Source: Sphingomonadaceae bacterium
GTDB taxonomy: Bacteria > Pseudomonadota > Alphaproteobacteria > Sphingomonadales > Sphingomonadaceae
DNA: 64,000 nucleotides
NCBI GenBank assembly: GCA_024236155.1
Contig: JACKLA010000001.1
Span: forward strand, 682,001-746,000
Direction: 5' to 3'
Position 1 is the first letter of the stretch; each line of letters opens with the position of its first letter. Below the pieces are notes generated by a model, which saw nothing but the letters and a program-made list of their open reading frames with translations, did no database searches and was not told where the DNA came from. This document shows positions 58,626 to 64,000 of this stretch, piece after piece. The position numbers were made by a program, and so were the translations under genes.

Positions 58626-59192
58626 ATGGCCGAATTCTCTGACGTGCTGGGCGACGATCATGTCGCGATGATCGCAAAACAGCCGGTGTTCTTCGTCGCC
58701 ACTGCGGCAGAAGGCGCGCGGATCAACCTCAGTCCCAAGGGCTACGATGCCTTCCGCGTGCTGGCGCCGGACCGGGTCGCCTATCTCGATCTTGGCGGTT
58801 CGGGTAACGAGACCAACGCGCACCTGATCGCCGATGGGCGGATCACCATCATGTTCTGCAATTTCGAGCAGCCCGCGCTGATCCTGCGCATCTACGGCCA
58901 AGGCAGGGCGATACTGCCGAAGGATCCGGAGTGGGAGCAGTTCGCAGCGCATTTCACCCTGCTGCCGGGCAGCCGGCAGATATTCGATATCGCCGTGGAA
59001 AGCGTCCAGACCAGCTGCGGATGGGGCGTGCCGTTCATGGATTTCGAGCGCGAGCGCGATACGCTGAAGAAGTATCACGCCCAGGCCAATCCGGCGGAAT
59101 GGGCTGCCAAGTATTCGACCCGTATCGCCAGTATCGATGGCCTGCCCGCTCGCCCGACGGATCGCTACATCGCGGGCGCGCACGAGGATTGA
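58626..59192 (+). CDS. Pyridoxamine 5'-phosphate oxidase-like flavin-binding protein
   Basis: 188 residues with the split beta-barrel pattern of PNPOx-like proteins: PVFFVATAAEGARINLSPKGYDAFRVL, VAYLDLGGSGNETNAHL and ITIMFCNFEQPALILRIYGQGR. These bind FMN or a related cofactor, and members include general flavoproteins of unknown substrate, so a role in vitamin B6 synthesis should not be assumed. It lies 31 bp after prfC and overlaps no neighbour; an EEP-family gene begins 7 bp after its stop, so both may be co-expressed. Confidence 0.84.
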   Translation: MAEFSDVLGDDHVAMIAKQPVFFVATAAEGARINLSPKGYDAFRVLAPDRVAYLDLGGSGNETNAHLIADGRITIMFCNFEQPALILRIYGQGRAILPKDPEWEQFAAHFTLLPGSRQIFDIAVESVQTSCGWGVPFMDFERERDTLKKYHAQANPAEWAAKYSTRIASIDGLPARPTDRYIAGAHED

Positions 59193-59199
59193 CCTGCGC

Positions 59200-59901
59200 T
59201 TGCGACTGACTTTCGCCAGCTACAACATCCACAAGGCGGTGGGGACGGACGGGCGGCGCGATGCCGACAGGATCATCGCCGTCTTGCGCGAGATCGATGC
59301 CGATATCATCGCGCTGCAGGAGGTCGATCGTCGCATTGGCGAAAGAGCGACCGTGCTGTCGCGTGCGGCGCTTGATGACACGCCGTGGAAGCCTGCCGCC
59401 CTTGCGCGCCGGCCGCGCAGCCTCGGCTGGCACGGCAATGCAATACTGGTCCGGCGCGATTTCGAGGTGCTGGAAGAAGTTGCGATGGAATTGCCCACGC
59501 TGGAGCCGCGCGGCGCCGTCCGGGTGGATGTTTCCTGCCTTGGCCACCGTATCCGCATTCTCGGAACGCATCTCGATCTGTCCGGCTTGCGCAGGCGCGA
59601 CCAGATTCGCGCCATCCTGTCGGAAGTTGGTGAATGCTCGCCGCCCTGCCCAACCGTGTTGCTGGGTGACTTCAACCAATGGGGCAACCGGACCGGGGCG
59701 ATGCGCGAATTCGGGCCGGACTGGCATGTCCTCGAAACCGGGCGCAGCTTCCCGAGCCGCCAGCCGGTCGCGCGGCTGGACCGGATCGTCACCACGGGCG
59801 AGTGGGGCTGTCTTGAGCAAGGCGTCCACCACAGCGCATTGGCTGCGCAGGCATCGGATCACCTGCCCGTTTTTGCCCAGCTAGAACTGCCCAATATTTA
59901 G
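59200..59901 (+). CDS. Endonuclease/exonuclease/phosphatase-family protein
   Basis: 233 residues from TTG 59200; an ATG at 59137 would lie inside the previous gene. The EEP fold signatures are clear: SYNIHKAVGTDGRRD at the N-terminus, the metal glutamate in ALQEVDRR, GTHLDLSGLRRRDQ, GDFNQWG and the C-terminal SDHLPVFAQL with the active-site histidine. The family includes DNA repair nucleases and phosphodiesterases or sphingomyelinases; the exact substrate is unknown. It is short, as are other single-domain bacterial members. Confidence 0.83.
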   Translation: MRLTFASYNIHKAVGTDGRRDADRIIAVLREIDADIIALQEVDRRIGERATVLSRAALDDTPWKPAALARRPRSLGWHGNAILVRRDFEVLEEVAMELPTLEPRGAVRVDVSCLGHRIRILGTHLDLSGLRRRDQIRAILSEVGECSPPCPTVLLGDFNQWGNRTGAMREFGPDWHVLETGRSFPSRQPVARLDRIVTTGEWGCLEQGVHHSALAAQASDHLPVFAQLELPNI

Positions 59902-59987
59902 GCAATGCATAAAAATTAAGCTTTCGGTAAGGTCTGGCGCAACTTTATTAGGGTGCGGAGTCCCCGAAATAACCCAAAATTCCATTC

Positions 59988-60003
59988 TGGCACGCCTCTT
60001 GCT
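59988..60003 (+). promoter_or_regulatory. Sigma-54 (RpoN) promoter of glnK-amt
   Basis: TGGCACGCCTCTTGCT matches the -24/-12 consensus TGGCACG-N4-TTGCW with all key bases. It lies 47 bp before the glnK start. Upstream (about 59934-59957) an imperfect GCGCAAC and GGGTGCG pair may be an NtrC site. Activation by phosphorylated NtrC under nitrogen limitation is expected for glnK-amt operons. Confidence 0.88.
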
Positions 60004-60050
60004 GCACCTGCGAAGCCGGTGATCGTCCGGTAAGCATCCAGGGGGCTTCG

Positions 60051-60389
60051 ATGAAATTCATCATCGCCATAATCAAACCATTCAAGCTCGACGAAGTTCG
60101 CGAGGCGCTCAGCGCAATCGGCGTCGCGGGCATGACGGTGTCCGAAGTCAAGGGCTTCGGCCGCCAGAAGGGCCAGACCGAAATTTACCGCGGGGCGGAA
60201 TATTCCACCAATATGCTGCCCAAGGTGAAGATCGAGATCGCCGCATCCGACGAGATCGCCGACCAGGTTGTCGAAACCATCACGCAGACCGCCAGCACCG
60301 AAAGCATCGGTGACGGCAAGATCTTCGTGCTCGACCTCGCTTCCGCCACGCGCATCCGCACCGCCGAAACCGGCGAGACCGCGCTGTGA
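60051..60389 (+). CDS. glnK: Nitrogen regulatory protein P-II (GlnK/GlnB)
   Basis: 112 residues, normal size. MKFIIAIIKPFKLDEVREAL and the GRQKGQTEIYRGAEYSTNMLPKVKIEI core are diagnostic; Y51 in the T-loop is the uridylylation site, with Y46 nearby, and GDGKIFVLDLASATRIRTAE is the C-loop. It senses 2-oxoglutarate and ATP/ADP and blocks the ammonium channel AmtB when nitrogen is plentiful. It is named glnK because it lies immediately before amt behind a sigma-54 promoter. Confidence 0.96.
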   Translation: MKFIIAIIKPFKLDEVREALSAIGVAGMTVSEVKGFGRQKGQTEIYRGAEYSTNMLPKVKIEIAASDEIADQVVETITQTASTESIGDGKIFVLDLASATRIRTAETGETAL

Positions 60390-60418
60390 GCGGCGCCAAC
60401 GAGAAAAGGGATATGAAC

Positions 60419-61792
60419 ATGATCCGTAAATTCGCCAGCGCCACCGCAGCCTGCGGCTTGTCGCTTTTCGCGGCCACTGCCGCTTTCGCACAGGAGGCTG
60501 CCGAAGCGACTGCAGAGGCTGCGGCTCCTGCTGCTGAGGCTGCCGCTGCCGTCGCCAATCCCGGCAACAACGCCTGGATGATGACCGCTACGGTCCTTGT
60601 CATGCTGATGATCCTGCCGGGTCTGGCGCTGTTCTATGGCGGCCTTACCCGTTCGAAGAACATGCTCTCGACCATGACGCAGGTCGGCGCCACGGCCTGC
60701 CTCGCGATGCTGATCTGGGTGATGTGGGGCTATTCGCTCGCCTTTGGCGACACGACATACGAAGGCACGCTAGGCCTGTTCGTCAGCGGTGGTAGCTACT
60801 TCCTTTCGGGGATGGACGCCTCCAGCACTGCGGCCACTTTCACCGATGAAGTGATCAGCAAATTCGTCTTTGTCAGCTTCCAGATGACTTTCGCTGCGAT
60901 CACCGCAGGGCTGATCCTTGGCGCGACAGCTGAACGGATGAAGTTCAGTGCGGTAATGGCCTTCGTGCCGATCTGGCTGACCATCGTCTACTTCCCGATC
61001 GCACATATGGTGTGGGCGGGCGGCGGCCTGTTGTTCGAAGATGGCGCGCTCGATTTTGCCGGAGGCACGGTTGTGCACATCAACGCCGGCGTTTCGGGTC
61101 TCGTCCTCGCTTACCTGCTCGGCAAGCGCCGTGGCTATCCGGCAGAGCCGATGCCCCCGCACTCGATGACGCTGACCATGGTCGGCACTGGACTGCTGTG
61201 GGTGGGCTGGTTTGGCTTCAACGCCGGTTCGGCGCTCGAAGCTGATGGCTCTGCGGGTTTGGCTATGATCAACACCTTCGTTGCGACCGCTGCAGGCGCG
61301 CTGACCTGGATGGTGATCGAAAAGCTCGCCGGTCACAAAGGTTCGGCACTCGGCTTCTGTTCTGGTGTGATTGCCGGCCTCGTTGCTGTGACCCCGGCTG
61401 CGGGCAATAGCGGCCCGTTCGGCGCGATCCTTCTCGGTATCGTCGCGTCGACGGTGTGTTACTTCGCTGTGGCCAAAGCCAAGTCCAAGTTCGGCTATGA
61501 CGACTCGCTCGATGCGTTTGGCATCCACGGCGTGGGCGGCATTGTCGGTGCAATCGGTACGGCTGTGGTCTACCAGGCCTTTATCGGCGGACCCGCTGGC
61601 GACGATGCCAATTCGCTCGGTACGCAGCTCTGGATCCAGATCAAGAGCGTACTCATCACGATCGGCTGGGCTGGCATCGGCACTCTGATCGCTGGTTACC
61701 TTGTCAAGCTGACCATCGGCCTGCGCGTCGACGAAGAAAGCGAGGTCAATGGCCTCGACATCTCCGAACACGGCGAACGCGCTTACAACTGA
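60419..61792 (+). CDS. amt: Ammonium transporter, Amt family
   Basis: 457 residues from ATG 60419, chosen because AAAAGGG lies seven to eight bases before it; an earlier frame overlaps glnK. A signal peptide and an alanine/glutamate-rich stretch (about 20-55) precede the transporter. The channel helices include LALFYGGLTRSKNMLS, FQMTFAAITAGLI, WLTIVYFPIAHMVW, and the twin-histidine pore region NAGVSGLV and IHGVGGIVGAIG. It carries ammonium across the inner membrane and is regulated by GlnK. It is in one operon with glnK. Confidence 0.96.
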   Translation: MIRKFASATAACGLSLFAATAAFAQEAAEATAEAAAPAAEAAAAVANPGNNAWMMTATVLVMLMILPGLALFYGGLTRSKNMLSTMTQVGATACLAMLIWVMWGYSLAFGDTTYEGTLGLFVSGGSYFLSGMDASSTAATFTDEVISKFVFVSFQMTFAAITAGLILGATAERMKFSAVMAFVPIWLTIVYFPIAHMVWAGGGLLFEDGALDFAGGTVVHINAGVSGLVLAYLLGKRRGYPAEPMPPHSMTLTMVGTGLLWVGWFGFNAGSALEADGSAGLAMINTFVATAAGALTWMVIEKLAGHKGSALGFCSGVIAGLVAVTPAAGNSGPFGAILLGIVASTVCYFAVAKAKSKFGYDDSLDAFGIHGVGGIVGAIGTAVVYQAFIGGPAGDDANSLGTQLWIQIKSVLITIGWAGIGTLIAGYLVKLTIGLRVDEESEVNGLDISEHGERAYN

Positions 61793-61814
61793 TGACAGGC
61801 AACTAACACCAAGG

Positions 61815-61925
61815 TTCGGCGGGGCCGGGAGATCCTCTCCCCTCCCGGTTCCGCCAAACGACGTTCCTCCTGCGAACACCAAACTGATAAGGGCCGGAGC
61901 CAGCCGCTCCGGCCCCTTTTTTATT
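61815..61925 (+). terminator. Hairpin and rho-independent terminator after amt
   Basis: A first stem, GGCGGGGCCGGGAG with CTCCCGGTTCCGCC (about 61816-61856), is followed by a canonical terminator: GGGCCGGAGC (61891-61900) pairs with GCTCCGGCCC (61906-61915), followed by CTTTTTTATT. The second is the likely end of the glnK-amt transcript. Confidence 0.85.
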
Positions 61926-61991
61926 CGCAGCTCGCTGAACGATGGCAGGCGACCATCCGCAAAGGTGCAGGGTCACCGGGGTCCGGCCAGC

Positions 61992-63578
61992 CTAGCCTAG
62001 GGCGGCTTTGACAAAATCCGCGCAGCGTTCGCCGATCATGATGCTGGGTGCATTGGTGTTGCCGCTGACAAGACGCGGCATGATCGAGGCATCGGCGATC
62101 CACAGCCCGTCGATCCCGCGCGCTTTCAGCCGCGTATCGACCACCGCGCTTTCATCTGACCCCATCCGGCAGGTGCCGACCGGGTGATAGACCGTATCCG
62201 CGCGGTTGCGGATCAGCTCATCAAGCGCCGCATCGTCGGCCAGGTCGATCGGGTGCCGGTCCTTCGGTTCATATTCCGCGAGCGGGCCAGTGTCGGCTAT
62301 CCGGTGCGACAGGCGCACCCCGGCGCGCATGACGGCAATGTCCCGCTCGTCATCGAGGAAATTGGGGTCGATCTGCGGGGCGTCGGCAGCATCGGCAGAG
62401 CTCAGCCGCACCGTACCCCGGCTTTCGGGTCGCAGGACGCAGGCATGCAGCGAAAAGCCGTGGCCCTTCACCTTTTCGCGGCCATGATCCTCGAGCACGG
62501 CGGGCACGAAATGCCACTGCACATCGGGCGCCGGGGCATCGGGCATCACGGTCCAGAAACCGCCCGCTTCGGCATAGGGCGTGGTCATTATGCCAGTGCG
62601 CTTGCGGCGATGTTCGACAATCGCCTTTGCCATGCGTGCCGTTCCTGCCAGGCTGTCGCCTATCGGCACCGTGGAGGTCGTTTCCCAGCCGGAAACATAA
62701 TCAATGTGATCCTGCAGGTTCGAGCCGACTTCGGGCTTGTCGAGCACGACATCGATACCGTGTTCCCTGAGGTGCTCTGCCGGGCCGATACCGCTCATCA
62801 TCAGGATCTGCGGCGAATTGAACGCGCCCGCGCTCAGCACGACGCCACCCTTGGCATGCAGGACTTCGCGTTTGCGGCCTTGCCGGATTGCAACACCGGT
62901 GACGCGTCCGTTCTCGATCACCAGCCTTTCGACCAGCGTCTTGGTGCGGATATGGAAATTGCCCTGCTCGCGGATCGGTTCGACATAGGCGCGCGCAGCG
63001 GACCAGCGTTCGCCGTTCCTTTGGGTAACCTGGTAGAGCCCGAAGCCATCCTGGCGCTCTCCGTTGAAATCGCCGTTCTCGCGCAATTGCAACGCTGCGG
63101 CGCTTTTCACGAAGGCGTGGCTGGTCGGGTTTGCCCATTTCTGGTCGGAAACGAACAGCGGGCCACCGTCACCATGATAGCCGTCTCCGCCACGTTCGTT
63201 GCTTTCTGATCGGATGAAGTAAGGCAGCACATCGTCATAGGCCCAGCCGTCGCAGCCCAGCCTGGCCCAATTGTCATAGTCCCAGCGGTTGCCGCGAATA
63301 TAGACCATCGCATTGATCGCAGAGGAGCCACCCAGCCCCTTGCCGCGCGGCTGGTATCCGATGCGCCCATTGAGCCCCTTCTGCGGGACAGTTTCGTAAC
63401 GGTAGTTCGAATTCTTGAGCAGGAAGGGCATGAAGCCCGGCGTCTTGACCAGCAGGTTGTTGTTCCGCCCGCCCGCTTCGATCAGGCACACGCGGCGGGT
63501 GCCGTCGACCGCCAGCCTTCCGGCAACCGCACTGCCCGCGCTGCCGCCTCCAATGACGATGATGTCGTAGTCAGCCAT
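61992..63578 (-). CDS. GMC-family FAD oxidoreductase (choline dehydrogenase-like)
   Basis: 528 residues with AGGAGAGGAC just before the ATG. The FAD-binding start IIVIGGGSAGSAVAGRL, GKGLGGSSAINAMVYIRGN (GMC signature 1), SAGAFNSPQILMMSGIGP (signature 2) and the C-terminal HPVGTCRMG with active-site histidine are all present. The family oxidises alcohols such as choline, polyethylene glycol or long-chain alcohols; the substrate is not determined. It is 23 bp after a sterol-desaturase gene on the same strand, so lipid or steroid metabolism is plausible but inferred. Confidence 0.9.
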   Translation of the reverse strand: MADYDIIVIGGGSAGSAVAGRLAVDGTRRVCLIEAGGRNNNLLVKTPGFMPFLLKNSNYRYETVPQKGLNGRIGYQPRGKGLGGSSAINAMVYIRGNRWDYDNWARLGCDGWAYDDVLPYFIRSESNERGGDGYHGDGGPLFVSDQKWANPTSHAFVKSAAALQLRENGDFNGERQDGFGLYQVTQRNGERWSAARAYVEPIREQGNFHIRTKTLVERLVIENGRVTGVAIRQGRKREVLHAKGGVVLSAGAFNSPQILMMSGIGPAEHLREHGIDVVLDKPEVGSNLQDHIDYVSGWETTSTVPIGDSLAGTARMAKAIVEHRRKRTGIMTTPYAEAGGFWTVMPDAPAPDVQWHFVPAVLEDHGREKVKGHGFSLHACVLRPESRGTVRLSSADAADAPQIDPNFLDDERDIAVMRAGVRLSHRIADTGPLAEYEPKDRHPIDLADDAALDELIRNRADTVYHPVGTCRMGSDESAVVDTRLKARGIDGLWIADASIMPRLVSGNTNAPSIMIGERCADFVKAALG

Positions 63579-63601
63579 GTCCTCTCCTTATGCGGGGGAG
63601 G

Positions 63602-64000
63602 TTAGGCTGCGTGACCGTCCTCGGCAATCAGGTTTTCGTTTGAGACTGGTTTTTGCGTGGCGGAGCGTTCCAGCCAACCGGCGCGGATCATGTCCGAGGT
63701 TTCGCGGCTACCGTCATGTGTCCAGCCGGGTTCGCGCAGCAGGTAGGACAGCTTGTGCCGCCACGGCGCCGACCACATGTCGCGCGCAATGCCGATCCAT
63801 TCATGGAACACCGCCCACAGCAGGTTGAAGCTGCCAAGCTGCTTGACGATGCCATAGCGGGTGCATTCTTCGTCCGGGCGTTCTTCCTCGAAAGTGCCGA
63901 ACATGCGGTCCCACACGATGAAGACCCCCGCATAGTTGCGGTCGAGATAACGCGGGTTGGTTGCATGGTGCACGCGGTGGTGGCTCGGCGTGTTCATCAC
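63602..64000 (-). CDS. Sterol desaturase/fatty acid hydroxylase family, 3' part only
   Basis: The frame is open at the window edge; 132 residues of the C-terminal half are visible. SHHRVHHATNPRYLDRNYAGVF holds two of the histidine-box motifs of this di-iron membrane family, followed by FIVWDRMFGTFEEERPDEECTRYGI, typical of bacterial members such as C4-sterol or alkylglycerol-type monooxygenases. It would act at the inner membrane on a lipid. It is upstream of, and probably in one operon with, the GMC oxidoreductase. Confidence 0.85.
   Translation of the reverse strand: MMNTPSHHRVHHATNPRYLDRNYAGVFIVWDRMFGTFEEERPDEECTRYGIVKQLGSFNLLWAVFHEWIGIARDMWSAPWRHKLSYLLREPGWTHDGSRETSDMIRAGWLERSATQKPVSNENLIAEDGHAA

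Overview
The window looks like a chromosomal segment of a GC-rich alphaproteobacterium, most likely of the order Sphingomonadales and plausibly the family Erythrobacteraceae. This is an inference from gene content: a MipZ division-site ATPase, a three-gene petABC bc1 operon, a GlnK-Amt pair behind a sigma-54 promoter, an ExbB plus multiple-ExbD TonB system, and P4-type integration at a tRNA gene. Most of the sequence is a dense housekeeping backbone. Start codons other than ATG are frequent, and several neighbouring genes share 1-8 bp at their ends.

Layout. 1-7.8 kb: end of a bacterial PH-domain membrane protein, a small GNAT protein, a threonine-aldolase-like enzyme, a DMT exporter, an atypical SDR, aminopeptidase N and PgeF. 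8.0-10.8 kb: the complete cytochrome bc1 operon with its terminator. 10.9-14.0 kb: apt, a CPA1 antiporter with an RCK-like tail, and an OmpA-type lipoprotein. 14.06 kb: tRNA-Gly(UCC).

14.1-27.0 kb is a genomic island inserted in the 3' end of that tRNA. It is bounded by a perfect 23-bp direct repeat (14108-14130 and 26982-27004). It carries a tyrosine integrase, a small HTH/DNA-binding gene pair, a DUF3883-type nuclease-like protein, a serine/threonine kinase co-translated with an ECF sigma factor, a divergent 1764-residue autotransporter, and the collapsed remains of a second autotransporter. The kinase, sigma factor and autotransporter are the best candidate for an undescribed system. The kinase has a cytoplasmic catalytic domain, one membrane segment and a long, probably periplasmic C-terminal part. 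It could switch on the sigma factor by phosphorylation and so control the surface protein.

27.0-42.7 kb: a propeller-amidohydrolase fusion, a DEAD-box helicase, panC, mipZ, a J-domain protein, a phosphomannomutase, a DUF2059-like exported protein, a ligase-associated-type DEXH helicase, and a TonB-ExbB-ExbD-ExbD operon followed by a third exbD with its own leader. 43-51.7 kb: an exported protein, homoserine dehydrogenase, a 181-bp hairpin repeat whose ends form the stop codons of two convergent genes, a pair of paralogous exported proteins, glpX with a duplicated tail, prs, an AraC regulator, a HisN-like phosphatase and rpmI-rplT. 51.8-64 kb: a second AraC regulator, pheST, a lipoprotein, prfC, a PNPOx-like protein, an EEP-family protein, glnK-amt, a GMC oxidoreductase and the 3' part of a sterol desaturase.

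The island is accessory DNA. The flanking genes serve respiration, translation, nucleotide and amino-acid synthesis, envelope energisation and nitrogen signalling. No CRISPR array, rRNA gene or intact insertion sequence was seen.
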